From positions 107,324,687 to 107,388,686 of the forward strand of contig CM066732.1 of the NCBI GenBank assembly GCA_033961575.1: a stretch of 64,000 nucleotides of DNA, read 5' to 3'. This DNA comes from Aselliscus stoliczkanus (Eukaryota > Chordata > Mammalia > Chiroptera > Hipposideridae). Both the position numbers and the translations under genes were made by a program. Position 1 is the first letter of the stretch; each line of letters starts with the position of its first letter. This document shows positions 46,997-59,995 of this stretch, piece by piece. Below the pieces are notes generated by a model, which was not told the origin of the DNA, did not search any database, and was given only the letters and a program-made list of their open reading frames with translations.

Positions 46997-47430
46997 GTCT
47001 GAACGGTTCCTGCCAGCCCGGACGCGCTCACCCGCCCAGCGAGTGGGAACTGGAGTGAGGAAGAGGAGAAGAGGGAGGAGGCTGGCGGAGTTGGAGGAAG
47101 AGGGGGCGGCGCTCCCCAGGCTGCCGCAGCGCCTCCCCAGGCCAGCGGGCGATAGTGGACGAGGAAACGCGGCGGGAGCGGGCCGGCGGCGCCTCGGCCG
47201 GCTGGCCGGCGGCGGCGCGCATGGCGGGGCGGCGGGAGCGCGCCCCCTCCCCGCGGCGGGAGCTTCGGGGGCGGACAGGCCCGCCTCGGGGAGTCGCGCA
47301 GTCCCAGGGCACTGCGCCAAGCCGGCCCGCAGACCGTCCGCCCTTCCCCTGGGAAACAGAGCTGTGGGTTTCCTCCGCAGCGAGTCCTACTGAGACCCGC
47401 CCAGAACTCAGCCTCTCGTTACACACCTGA

Positions 47431-50226
47431 GATCAGGAGGGCTTCATCCTAGCCTCGCTGCAAGCTAACAGTCAGCTGTTTGAGGCTGAAGGCTGCGATT
47501 CCAGTGGAAGCTAGACCTTGGCACCCCACCGCCCCGCCGCCAAGGGAAATAGGGAACAGTATAAGCACTCATTTTTTTACAGTTGCAGAAATTTGTAGAA
47601 CTCTAGAATCTCAAAATCTAATTTAAATTTCCCTTAAGAAATCCAGAATAAACAGCTTAAAGTGCTGAAAGATGGGAACAAGACGATAGCCCATATTATT
47701 GTTTGGTTATTTAAGATTTTTGTCATACTTTAATTATGTGTGACAGGGTCCACTTCATATTATGTATCAGAATTCTATTAATACATAATCCAAATTGTCA
47801 TCTGTACTAGAGAGAAAGAGGTGGCAATTAAGTAAACAGTAGTGCAAAATTCCAGAATGGTCAAGAATGATTGACGTAACTAAATTTAAAAAGCCATCGT
47901 AACATTAATTCCTTTGTTTTATAAACTCACATACCTGTTTGTGTGTTTTTTTAGTGGGTTAGTAGTAAAATAATCTGAAAATATTCAATGTCTTTTTATT
48001 TGAGAAATAGTACTTCTTCCTAATCTCTTTCTCTGATATACATTTTTATATTTAATTTTAAGTAGGACATTCATGTTATTTCAAGGCAGGGTTACAAAAC
48101 AGGTATAGAAACAGCTTGCATTAGTGCTACTAAAATTTAATGAATGGACAAGAAGTATACACATACCCTAAAACTGGTAATAAAATTAACCAGAAATCCC
48201 AGCTCATGTAGCTGATAGGAAGTACTGAAGAGAACTCCAAATGCCAACTTATGATTTGACTTATGATTTCTTATTCTTTCACTCTGAATTCAAACCCATA
48301 ATTAAGCAGGCAGCTACTGATACATGATGAAATTGAGCAATTTTTATTTCTAAGCTGAAAGCTAGGAGAGGCCTTGTGCAGCTGGGGAATTAAGAGGATG
48401 TTCAAAAGTAAGATAGTGTCAGCTGCTGGTCCAATAACCAAGTAACCACCACTAACGGAAAACCGCCACTACCATCAAGAAAGCTGTGTAGAAGGGGAGC
48501 CCCCACCCCCTTCTCTTTGACATGTTGCTCAGCTGCATGGTACTCTCATGGAGGTTTTCTGCCCACCTAGGCTGCTTTCAATAAGTTCATGTTTGATTTG
48601 AACAACTAAGTGTGTAACAGGGTAAAAGGCATGTATGAAGAATAGGATATTGTACATGATAGTTTGTTCCAAGCCTCGCCCTCCTGCTAGAGATTGCCCC
48701 AAGTAAAAGCCTAGGTAATTCAAGCAGCAACATGTTATCCTTTGTTCTTGAATTTATACTCCCTTCAAATCTTCCTTTACATGAGCCTCCAAACTGATAA
48801 AAGAGCAGTAAATGAATTAAATTCATTAAACTTGGTCTAGACCTTCCAGTAATCTATGTACCTAAACCTATTTATCTCTGCCTATAGTTGTGATGCAGAA
48901 GTAGAAGTTTTTTTGTGATTTTGTTTTTTTAAATATGACCCCTTGGGATAAAAATTTTGGTGTTGAATAACTGCTCTAATAAGGGTAACAATAGGTAAGG
49001 TACTTTAATATTGGTTATTCTCTAAGGAATACAACAAAAGTCTTGTTTGAAAATTCTTAAATTCTCTCTCACTCATCTGCTAGTTACCTCTCTTCTGTCT
49101 CACACTATGGTGTTTGAGACCTTTAAGGTTTGGTTTTTAATCCTCTTCTTCCACTCTCAACCCCCTGGACCTCAGCCATTGCCACTGCCATTGCTATGGT
49201 TTCCACTACAATCTTTGTAGAGCCTATCTCAGCCCCCCAGAGCTCAATAGTGCAAGAAATGTTACTATTTACTTTTCTAACTGAACTTAGTTTCTACCTT
49301 AAGCTTCCTTTCTGCCCAGTGGCAGAAACCTTAGTCTTAATTGACTGGTTTTGCTGAGGTTGATTTTAAGTTCTAGCAAGGAATGGAGGGCACAGCATGG
49401 TCCTTCATTGTTCGACATGGCATTAGTAGATGCATCCTTGTTCCCACAGGACATCTGTATCAATTAGAATGACCTTTGGCTGTTAGTAATGGTAACCAAA
49501 ACTAATAAGATTTGCAGATAGATGTTATATTAGTCTCTCCTATAATCCATGTTTCAGGTAACAAAACAGAGGGGGGAATAAAGAAGGGAGTTCAGGTTTC
49601 ATGCTTGTCTTTTTTTTCATGTTATTTTTATATTTTAACATTTTTTATATCAGTTTCAGGTGTATCATGCTTGTCTTTTAAGAAAGGTGTATAGACCCTT
49701 CTACTTAAGCTCATAAAACAGAAGTGAGTCACATTGCTGTATCTAAATACAAACTTTTTTACTGGGAAGCCTTGCTGGAGTTCTGTTACTAGGGAGGAAA
49801 GGGGGAATGGGGGAGAATTAGCAGTCACTGCCCCAGCATCTTTGCCCTCTGACATCCATGGAGAAATCAGACTCCCATCTGTTTCTGATCTTCAGGCCAT
49901 GGAATCTTAGGCTCAAAGATGAGCACCCCTTCAGGTTCGCTGACTTCTCTTCCCCGCTCCTGGCCCTTCTGTATCATTCTATTGCAGAGACTGCAAGCCT
50001 GTCTCCAGCCAGCTCTGGGTACTCAAGCTTTGCATCACTCTACATGATTGCAGCCATTCCACTCTGGTATATGGCTGAGATGGTGGGCACTTCTGCAAAG
50101 CTTTCCATGTAAGGTTGTACCCGGGACATTGGTCACCTCTGCCCTTGGATCCCACTGATCTAACTGGGGGTTCTGTCATTCTCCTACTTTGAGGAAAAAC
50201 CCAAGTGCTCTAAGAGGGTCAGACCC
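47431..50226. other. Upstream intergenic sequence, nothing coding recognised
   Basis: AT-rich with short frames. Part of 49460-49560 may be an old repeat. Confidence 0.4.
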
Positions 50227-50381
50227 GGGCCGGCCGAGTGGCTCAGTTGGTAAGAGCTCGCTCAAGAGTGCGAGCTGAGCTCTGAGCAACAGCAGTTCTA
50301 TGCCCAACCTGAGCTGAGCTGCCGCTGTGCTGCCAACAGGTGGCAGCATGGCTCAGCATAAAAACAAAACAAAACATTAAA
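50227..50381 (+). mobile_element. Short SINE
   Basis: GGGCCGGCCGAGTGGCTCAG head, a short body ending in gtggcagcatggctcagc and an A-rich tail. Flanked by related gggtcagaccc and ctcagaccctc sequences. Upstream of NEDD4. Confidence 0.85.
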
Positions 50382-50639
50382 AAGAGTCTCAGACCCTCTT
50401 CTTAGAGATAGTCAATGTGTCCAGTGTTAATAAAACTCTGCAATAAGGGAAACCTATAACGGAAACCTATATCTGTACAGCCATTATGGCAGCCACTAAT
50501 TCACACGGTTATTGAGCACTTGAATGTGACTAGAACAAATAAAGAATAATTTTATAGTTCATTTCAATGTAAGTAGTCAGTGTGGTTAGTGATTGCCATA
50601 TTGGACAACACAGAAACTGTGTCTAACATGTCCTAAATT

Positions 50640-50975
50640 GTAGACACTTTTTTAAAAAATTAAGCTTTGAGTACATACAAAAGGTTAATATGTATAGAGA
50701 ATTGCAAAGAAATGAACACTAACATATCTATCACTCACTGTAAGAAAAAGACTATATTACTGTAAAACAATATTATCAACAATTGTTTTGCTCCCTTTAT
50801 GTCTCCCTATTCCATCCCCTTTCCTCCTCCCACCAAAAAAACTTTTGAATTTTATGTTTACCATTGTCTTTTTTTTAAATTGTTTAGCCAGATATATATG
50901 TATTCCTAAATAATACAATTACATTGTTAATCTTTCCTCTTTGAACTTTATATAAGTGGAATCATAAGTGACTTG
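50640..50975 (-). mobile_element. Old L1 3' fragment, antisense
   Basis: Resembles antisense L1M text of the type caagataatgaacatatcca; here agaaatgaacactaacatat and cctcccaccaaaaaaactttt. Confidence 0.5.
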
Positions 50976-50979
50976 CATT

Positions 50980-51402
50980 TTTTTTTTTTAAATTTTATTG
51001 GGGAATTTGGGGAGGGGAACAGACAAGTTGCTGTCCTTTTGTTCTTCAATCTAGTTGTGGAGGACATTGCTTCACTGGCCCATGTTGGTATCATCATTGT
51101 GCTCTTCCTGGGTGAGGCAGATTGGTCACCCGTCTCTAGACAGCCGCTCACGGCAGCTCTTGGCAGCTTATGCTAGCTGCCGGCCACTCACTGTAGCCTA
51201 TGGCAGCCCACTGCAGCAGGGGCTGCAGCTATGCTGCCCCGGGGACTCACAGCAGCCCAGCTCCAGGTGGAGCTGTTGTTCACCATCTTAGCTGTAGAGG
51301 GCAGTGTCACTGGCCCTCATATGTGGGATCTGAACTGGGGCCCTGCTGCTCAGAGCCGGTGTCCCAAGCCAGCTCTTAACCAAAGCGCCACTCGGCCAGC
51401 CG
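50980..51402 (-). mobile_element. Long composite SINE, minus strand
   Basis: Poly-T and aattttattggggaa, GC-rich body (ctgccggccactcactgtag), then the head complement ending ccactcggccagcc. Upstream of NEDD4. Confidence 0.9.
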
Positions 51403-51409
51403 TGGTCTT

Positions 51410-52060
51410 ACATATTTTGCTATATTTATTCCAACATACTTTTTTTTTTCTATTGTAAATGTGTTATTTAAATTTACATATCCTAACAGCTTATTGCTGA
51501 TATACAGAAATACAACTGAGTTTTGTATATTTATTTTGGTATTCAACAAACTTCCTGAACTTCATTATGTCTAAAATAATTCTTTTCACTTTCATGTAGA
51601 CATTCGTTAACATCTCCAAATGATAATTTCCTTTCCTTCTTTCCACCCCTCTCAACTTGCATTTCTTCTTATCTTATCTGTCTAACACTTAAATAGGCAC
51701 ACTGGTAACTTGCATAATTGTCATGTTCCTGGCTTTGAAGAGAATGATATTTGCTGTAGGGTTTTTTTTTGTTTTCTTTTTTTTTTTTCCTATTCTTTGC
51801 TTGATTAAGAAGTTCACTCTGTTCCTAGTTCACTACGATTATTGATCATAAGTGGACACTGAATTTCACTTAACAATGTCTTTAGTATCTCCTGAGATGA
51901 TCTTTTTTCTTTTAATCTTTTAGTATGGTAAATTTGGGTAAGTTACGGTAATTAGTTACAGTAAAATTTAGGTGTAATGATATAGTCATTCCAGATTTTC
52001 CCAGTCTTTTCAGGTTTTAACTTAATCAAAATATATCATTTTTTTTCCTCCTCATAATCT
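51410..52060 (-). mobile_element. L1 ORF2 fragment, antisense
   Basis: gaaatacaactgagttttgt and attcaacaaacttcctgaac follow antisense L1 ORF2. The SINE at 50980-51402 separates it from the other L1 piece. Confidence 0.75.
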
Positions 52061-52899
52061 CATGAATGGGAATAGTGATGGAGAAGGGTGTCTTTTTTTC
52101 CCTCCTGTCCCTCTATATTGGAATACACATAGCTGTTGTCATTTTACCCATCATTGTCTGGTTGTTGTCCCATTTCTGTAAGAACTCTTCTGGCTCACTG
52201 ACCCTCTCTCAACCATTTTCCACCCTCTTTTAGGATTGTGGAAACTTCCACATGCAATCCCCCATTACTTTAGAGACAGAAATTTTGGGGGCTGGACTCT
52301 AAAACGTTGTCAAATCACACCATATCATCATTTCTATTATAGCTGTTGCCGCTGTACTCAAAATCTGTGCTATTGAGACTCAAAAAAAAAAGAATCCTTT
52401 TTTCTCAACCAATTTTCTCTGCTGAGAGATTCAAAGCTCTATTTTGAAACTTATAAATTGAGCATTGACTCATCTTTTTTTTTTCATTTCTGTTTCAACA
52501 GCCCTCCCATGAGGGCAGTAAATATAGAAAATGATCACTGCTGCCTGGGAGGGGGGAAGGAAGGGAGGCAGAATATTCCAGGAATAATAAATAGTTATCA
52601 ACAATAATATTTCACAATAATATTGTGCAAAAACTTCCACATCCTTAGCTCTTTCCTAAGCCTCACACATATATTTCTTAGTAGCTAACTCTGCCCATGT
52701 GTCATGAAAAAACCTCAAACTTAATAGATCCAAAACTGAACTCAGCTTCACCCTATATTCTCTGTCTCTGAAAATGGCATTACTATCTATCCAGTCTCAA
52801 GTGGTAGAAATGTCTAAGTATCTTCAAATCCTTAAGTCCTACCCACAATTTGTTATACAATAGAAATTCTTCTCTCTCCAGCTTCAAAATGTTGAATTT

Positions 52900-54900
52900 T
52901 GTTGTTTTGTTTTCATCTTACTGGTATCTGTGGCAAATGTCAGTGCACCCACCATTCTCTGCTTATTGGCCCAGACAGGTAGATAATGCTGGATCTTTCT
53001 TGAACCATCCTGTGTCTTCTGAGATAAAGGTCTGTATGCAGGTAATTTATTTTGGACATGCTCCCAAGCAGTGGTGTCCTGGGCTCAGCTCCTACTGGCT
53101 TGTGAGGACCAATTGTGTATATCTCTATCCAACTGTAAATTTGGTGATGTCATGTTGGTAGCTTAAAATGACCCACAGAGTGAGTGACTACACCATAGAA
53201 ATTGGCAAACACTACAAACCAGTGTAATTATTTATCTAGGAGAGCCAGTTTATTAAACATTTATTCACATACTACTGGTCATAGGAACATAAGTAAACAG
53301 GGAAGGAGGTAAAACCAATGCAACAGTATTTGAGTGATTGAGTTTGATCAATATTATTGAGATGATTTGAAGCTCCGTCTTACTAATGACCTCAAGAAGA
53401 GCCATGTGAAATGGATGTCTGAATTATCCTCCCAAGAAAGGAGTATGTATCCACTGGCTTCTATTCGCTATTGGACAGGGGTTGCCTCATAGGTTGTTAT
53501 CTCTCTTACGTTTCCAGACTTGCTTGCATGTGGAATGGCTGAATAGGTTCCTTCAGGCATCTCAAGCAGCAGCAGAAGGGAAGCCTAGGTGCAGAAAGTG
53601 AGGGATATACTGAACAACTGGAGTGGCTGTCTGATTACATCTCTACACATCTGGTTGCTGCAGCAAGGACTGAAGTAAAGGCTAACTAAGAGGAGATGAG
53701 GCCGTGTGTAAGAGGGATGTGATACAAGGGTTAGCAGGGTAAGCTGCAGTGCCCACTGCAGTAGCTGGTCTAAGGGCAGTAATTAAGATTCATCCTCTTT
53801 CTCCTATACCACCCTGTGGCGCTTTCTCCCACCCTTGGCCAACACTTCAGTAAGTCTGGGTTGTTGCCAGTTGGTGACTCATATTTTTATTCCCTAGGGA
53901 TATGAACCATCAGTTGTATTAACCTTATTGGGCCTTGGTTGCTGTAATAGGTATTTACAGTTACCACTGGACATGCAAATACTAAGATATGCCCCAGTGA
54001 ATTCCCTGAGTTCCACACATATTCATTCTTGTCCTTCTTGTGTAGCCCAAAACTAGCTCCTCATGCTAATAAGAGTCCATTCCTGTGTCCTCCTACCAAT
54101 ATGGTAACTTTTATTTGTCTATGGGTCCACTAGCATGAGAAACTCAAAATGACCAAACGATAGTCATAATTTCAGGTATAGTGGGACTCTTATAGCACTT
54201 CTAGAAGAAGCATCCCCCTATCTGCCCTCAGGAAGTAGGGCTTCTAGCAAAGCCTAAATTGTAGGAGTTGGAAGCACAGATTCCACAAATAAATCACTGA
54301 GATGATTGTGAGAAAAGTCTAGCCTACTTCCACCCTTTGAGTCACAGATCTGAGAGTCCAGCTATTATAGACCCAACACAATATATCAGTCATCTTGCTG
54401 TCCATTGTAGTAATGTCCACAGGCCTCTGCTATTCTAGATCACTAACATCCTTATAAATATAGTTTCATGAGAATATCTACTATTGCTACCCCTGCCCTA
54501 CAGAAAATAGCCAAAGAGCTTAAAGTTGTCTGGTATCTCCCTTATCACTGCATTCCTTATTGCTTTAGTCAAGTGTCCTCTTGGGGAACGGAGTTGGGTG
54601 GTGAGTTCTCTGGCCCCACATTATAAACCAATCTAACATTCTTCCCTCCCTGAGCCTTCTGATTTTTCTCCTCAATGATGCTGCCAAGGCAGTTCAGGCA
54701 TCTCTACCTCATTTGCCCTATGCCACAGTCACGTCCAAACCTCAAGAAACAATCCCAGCAGCATATTAGGACTGGATTCAGGTATCCTTGCCAGGACTTT
54801 AAACCCTGAGTCAGGGGAGAATGTTTCCATGTAGATAAATTCTCCTCATCCAGCCCTTCGAGCCTGCCCTTTGTACTCAACACCTTCAAGATTTGCTCTT
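52900..54900. mobile_element. ERVL/ERV16-like relic
   Basis: Phrases such as atgccccagtgaattccctg, tctatgggtccactagcatg and gaccaaacgatagtcataat resemble the internal region of an ERV16-type element. Broken throughout, orientation not resolved. Confidence 0.4.
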
Positions 54901-55189
54901 GTTTACGCTCTCTTGGTTTCTGCCAGTATGGTGATGCTTAGGTGTGTATCAGATTTTTCTTCCAGGACAGAAACTATATTTCTTTGTTTAGGCTGTGCTG
55001 TGACCTGATCTCAAAAGTTATCCATTATTTATCTGGAAGAATGGATGGGACGGAATCTTGAAGAGGACCGGCATTGTCTTAAGAGGCACCTGCCTAGTGT
55101 AACATCTCCAGGTGATGGGGGCTACCCAGCTAGAGCCACCACAAGGGAACAGCTTCTGCCAGTCTGGAGCGTTATGGGAAATCTGGGCG

Positions 55190-55622
55190 ATTTTGTTTTC
55201 TAGAGCTGCCATAACAAATTACCACAAACTGGGTGGCTTCAACAACATAAATCTCTTTTCTCACAGTTCTGGAGGCCAGAAGTCCAAAATCTAGATGTTG
55301 CCAAGCCTGCACTCCCTCTGGAGGAGAATCTAGCTCTCGTTTCCTCCCCTCCTGGCAGCTGTCCGTCTTTGGCTCATGGCCACGCCTCTCTCTGCTCGTC
55401 CTCACATTGCCTTCTCCTGTGTTATCTCCCTCTGCCTCTCTCATGAAAGAACACTCATGGTGGTATTTAAGGCCCATCTGGACAATCCAGAGTCATCAAT
55501 TTATCTCAAGAGCCTTAACTGAATCCCATCTGCAAAGACCCTTTTCCAAAAAATAGGCCACATACACAAGTTCCAAGGTTAGGACTTGATATGTTTAGTG
55601 GCCATTATTCAATTTATTGCAG
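55190..55622 (+). mobile_element. MLT1/MaLR-like LTR
   Basis: tagagctgccataacaaatt, accacaaactgggtggcttc and cacagttctggaggccagaa are hallmarks of MLT1-type LTRs. Confidence 0.85.
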
Positions 55623-55844
55623 CAGGGTTTCAAGATTCTCAGGCTCTTCCGAGCAAATGTCGCCTTTTGAGGTTTCAGAGCTTAGTATTTTCTCCATCAG
55701 AGCCCTGACTTCAGTGTGGCCAACCTGCTGAGGCCACGTATTCAGTCTCCTGTGTAAGCCTTGCCGACTTTACCATTCAAGTTTGGGCCTTCTTTTCAGC
55801 ACAGTCTGCCGAGAGCTAGCTGTAGGAGATAGAGGTCTTTTTAA

Positions 55845-56725
55845 ATGATGCCATGGAAGAGTTCTGACTTTCATTATTCTATCACTTTGCCCATGCTGTC
55901 TTTCTGCCTGCAATGCCCTTCTGCCTCACCTTTCTTTGACTGGAAGGCAGTTACTAATTTTTTAAGATACAGTTCAAAAGTCATCTACTCCCTGAAGTTT
56001 CTCACAATTCTCCCAGACAGACTTAGTGGCTCTGTGTCACAGCCCTCTATTCTTATCTTTAAAAAATTATCTTTGGGCTGACCAAGTGGCACATTAAGAG
56101 TTGGCTTGGGATGCCAGCTCTGAGCATCAGGGCCCCGGTTCGGATCCCACATAGAGGGTTAGTGACACTGCATCCTCTACAGCTAAGATGGTGAACAACA
56201 TCTCGACCTGGAGCTGGGCTGCCCTGAGTCGCTGGCAATGGTGTTGGCTGCAGCCCCTGTTGCAGTGGGCTGCCGTAAGCTACTGTGAGTGGCTAGCAAC
56301 TGGTGAGCTGCGGTGAGCCACCAAGAGTGGCTGTCCAATAGCCGGCGAGCAACTGCCTCACCCAGGAAAAGCACAATGATCACAATACCAACATGGGCCA
56401 GTGAAGCAATGTCCTCCACAGCTAGACTGAAGAACAAAAGGACAGCAACTTGTCTGGTCCCCTCCCCTGATTCCCCAGAGCTGTTCCCCTCCCCCAATTC
56501 CCCAATAAAATCTTTATTAAAAAAAATGATCTTTAATCAGGTTTTATTCTCTTAAAAAATTATTCATACCTCTTTTACAGCACCTAACACGTTGTCTTAT
56601 AAATTGCTTTACTTTAATAGTACTCCCTGAATTAGTCTGTGGGTTCCTTGAATATAGGAATTGTATGTATTATCTTACCATAGTCCCCAGTCAAGAGTTA
56701 TGTGTTAAATGAATGAAAGATGACA
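55845..56725 (+). mobile_element. L2 3' region split by a SINE
   Basis: gttcaaaagtcatctactcc before the SINE, and tttacagcacctaacacgtt to ttaaatgaatgaaagatg after it, follow L2. Confidence 0.7.
56075..56526 (+). mobile_element. Long composite SINE inserted in an L2
   Basis: Diverged head gggctgaccaagtggcac, GC-rich body, end ccccaataaaatctttatt plus A-tail. Near-identical attatcttt/atgatcttt flanks. It splits an L2 fragment. Confidence 0.88.
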
Positions 56726-58189
56726 CTTCCCAGCAATGGGGTAAAATGTAACATTCATGTTTTTACCTCATAAAATTTTTATATTTATGGGTTTCACGTT
56801 GTTTTCTTGTTGCTCATGACTCAATTCTACCATAGACTCAATTCTACAATTGATAAGATTCAATTCTACAATTGAGCTACCATTAATACTCTGTAGTTCA
56901 AAACCTCTGAGCAAATGCTATTGTTTGTTTTCACTCCCAAATGTAAAATAAACTTAAAAACAAATTTAATTTTAGTTATTAACCATTTTTGAGTGTAAAA
57001 TGAAAAAGTGTGGTTCAGAAAAAATATTAATAATTACTACAATTGTATGGTTTTTCTATAGTGACTTGTTGAACTTTTATCTAAAATGAATAGCATTCAG
57101 GATTTTAAATATTTGACTGAATTATTAAAAACACAGAAAGGTAACAATTTGGATTGCAAAATATTTTATATTGTTTCCTGGAAGAATAAAAGACATTGTT
57201 CTTGCAGGTTCTTTTACCCTAATTATTCTTAAATTTGAATTAGAGAATCTATCCATAAAAGTAATTCTGAGTTAAACATTTAAGAAATTGCTTCTATTTT
57301 ATTATAATATGTAGAGTAAAAGCATTACAAATGAGGATATCTACACTGTTATTTAAAATGATTCAAATGTATGAATAGCATTACCTTCAGATAAGACCAA
57401 GAAGATAATCTGGCAAACAATTAGAAACTCAAAATTTTATTTAAAAAGTGAAAAATATCCTATAGGTAATGTGGTATGCGTGGTCTGTGGATGTGTGCAT
57501 GTGTGTGTAATTTTGTCTTCTTTATTTACATGCCATGTTTCTGAGGCAAAGAAGTCATTTCTAAGTTACCTATGGCCTCAAATATCTAAGTCATTGAGAA
57601 AACTATCTTCAAGTTTTCTTACCATATTAACATTCCAGTTTTGTTATTAAGAGATGGTGAGTGATAAAATAGCTTGAGGATTTTGCTGGAAACCACTTAC
57701 AAATTAAGCAGAATGTCTTAGTCTACCTGTACTAACTTGTTTAACTTTTGGTTGAAGAGACTCAAATGCAGATACATAATATCCAAGCAATTTTCTAAAT
57801 AAATGTATTGCATTTGAATTCTTCCTTCTTCTCTTGACTCATTTCTGAGATGAAAAATAAAGTCACTTCTAAGGAGATATTTTTGAGGTCAAAACACTAT
57901 ATCTGTCTAGTGTACAGTGTCAGTACAAAAATCAACTTGGCATCTCTTATTGGGAATACTTAGAGTCACAGAATTTTAGGACAGCAGGGCATGTCCCTCA
58001 TGGCATGTGTTAACTGATGCTGAAGAACAAAAAGCTGTTTATTGCAGAATAAATGAAAAAATACTTACTGCAAAAGTAATGTTCTTTTTTCCTCTGTGTT
58101 CTACATGAAGCTTTTTGGATCAGCCTTACATATAGAGATATTTTCCCTATTATGTGAAAAATTCATAGGAAATAATGGGAAATCTAAAC
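56726..58189. other. Intergenic sequence, nothing recognised
   Basis: Contains a local repeat of tcaattctaca/ccatag units at 56819-56876; otherwise AT-rich. Confidence 0.45.
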
Positions 58190-58475
58190 AATCAAATTAA
58201 TATCACTATGAGAATAGCTTAAATAAATTGTGGTATATTGATACTCTATATTTCCTTGAATAGAAATATATAAAATTGATGAGTATACAACACCACAAGA
58301 CAAAGTATTGAAGGAAAAAAAACAAGTTGCAGAACAATGTATACTGTTTCCTCTCCAAGTGGAACTATGCACATCAAACTTACAACAATGGTTACTTCTG
58401 GCTGGAATGGAGGATATTGGGATTTGGGCATTTTGTCAAAAAGGACTTTAGCTTTATCTATAATATATTAATTTT
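58190..58475 (+). mobile_element. Old repeat, probably L1 3' type
   Basis: aataaattgtggtatattga, agaacaatgtatactgtttc and ggttacttctggctggaatg suggest an old L1-derived 3' segment. Confidence 0.45.
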
Positions 58476-59109
58476 TTAAGAAGAATTCTTAATCTACTTT
58501 TTGTATTATAAAGAATTAGTTAAAATATCATTAAATAAGACAATGAATGAAAATATTAACTATACTCATACAGTACTACATTAGTATAAGATTTTCATAA
58601 GAAATATAAAAATATTAGATAATATTTGGTGTAAGGAGGAAAAGTTAAAGCATTTATCCAAAATTACTCCTGATACTTATTTGATAATAATATTGTAAAG
58701 AAGTAATTTTAGAATTACTAAGAACCAGAGGATTTTTTAGGATAGCTTAAAGTTTCTATTCAAATGAAGAACGAAAATGCTGGTTTATGATGGCTCCAGG
58801 ACACTGTCACTTTAAAAAAAGGAAGAAATGAGTATTTAAATAAAAACTATATAAAATGCGTATCATTTGCTTTAACTGCACAATGGATCTGCCTTTGGGA
58901 AGTTTTCATTATTCCCATTTCATATAATTTGGAAAAAAATGCCAATCACAAGTTCCTACACTTCTGACCACAGGGATAAAAAGGTGGTCCAAGCTAGGGC
59001 AATCAAACTTTCTCCCAGCAGTTTAAGTTTTGGGTGTGAACTCTACCAAAAACCTAAATAAAGAAGAGACCGGTCAAGAAAATACTTAAATACTTCACAA
59101 AGTGTTTAA

Positions 59110-59220
59110 TTTTTTTTTTTTTTTTTGAGATTAGTGTCACTGGCCCTCATATGTGGGACCCGAACTAGGGCCGCTGGCTTCCCAAGCCAGCGCTTAACTA
59201 CTGTGCCACTTGGCCAGCCC
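59110..59220 (-). mobile_element. Short monomeric SINE, minus strand
   Basis: A 17-nt poly-T, then the complement of the head ending tgccacttggccagccc. Flanked by taatt repeats. Confidence 0.9.
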
Positions 59221-59279
59221 TAATTACTCTTAAATAGGCACTTCACATAGCAGGATATCTAATTATTCAGCGAGCATAG

Positions 59280-59995
59280 GAAAAGAAGGTGTTCACCATC
59301 ATTAATTATCAAGAAAATACACATAATGAGATAGCACTACTCACCAGAAAGGATAACAATTTTTAAATGACACTACCAAGTGTTGGCAAGGGTGTGGACC
59401 GACTGGAACTTTAATACTCTGCTGGTAGGAATGTAAATTAGCCCAGCTTCTTTGTAAAGCCATTTGGCAATATTTACTAAATCTGAGTATATGCTTTACT
59501 TTATCACCCAGGATATCCACTCTCAGCAAATGAAAACATATGTGAACCAAAGACATGTGCAAGAACCTTCATTTGTAGCTTTGTTTACAATATCCAAATT
59601 GGAAATAATCCAACTACCTATCAAGAGTACAGTACTTAACAGAGTGGAATATCCAACAGAACAAGCTGCTATTACAGGCAACAATCAGGATACATCTCAC
59701 AGGAGCCATCTTGAGCAAAAGAAGCCAAACACTAAATGACTCCATTAAGGTAAAGTTCAAAACGAGGCAAAACAAATTGGAGTGATGAAATCAGGATACA
59801 GGATGCCTTTGAGGGGTAATGACTGGGAAGGGGCATGAGGGAAACTTCTGGGACACTGATACTGTCTTGTGTCTTGATCTGCATGCTAGTCACATGAGTG
59901 TGTTCACTTGGTAAAAAATCATTGAGCTGTACACTTAAGATCTGTGTACTTTATGTTATACTCCCACTTAAATGGTTTATAAAATAAAATCTCTA
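59280..59995 (+). mobile_element. L1 3' end
   Basis: agtgttggcaagggtgtgga, ctgctggtaggaatgtaaat and gagctgtacacttaagatct are L1 landmarks in order. Confidence 0.82.

Larger units (their letters stand above)
46450..47430 (-). promoter_or_regulatory. NEDD4: CpG-island promoter region of NEDD4, including 5' UTR and exon 1
   Basis: About 1 kb is extremely GC- and CpG-rich, in sharp contrast to the AT-rich flanks. It contains GC-box-like motifs, for example ggggcgggg at 46701-46709 and gggggcggcg near 47103, and no clear TATA box. This is typical of a dispersed-start housekeeping promoter. It contains NEDD4 exon 1, and transcription is leftward. Open frames on both strands here are by-products of GC-rich composition. 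Confidence 0.88.

Noticed and set aside
46477..47430. Several overlapping long open frames on both strands (for example 46902-47393 plus and 46512-46988 minus)
   Set aside because: They are by-products of a stop-poor, GC-rich CpG island. Only the short MATCA segment is supported by homology and splice sites.
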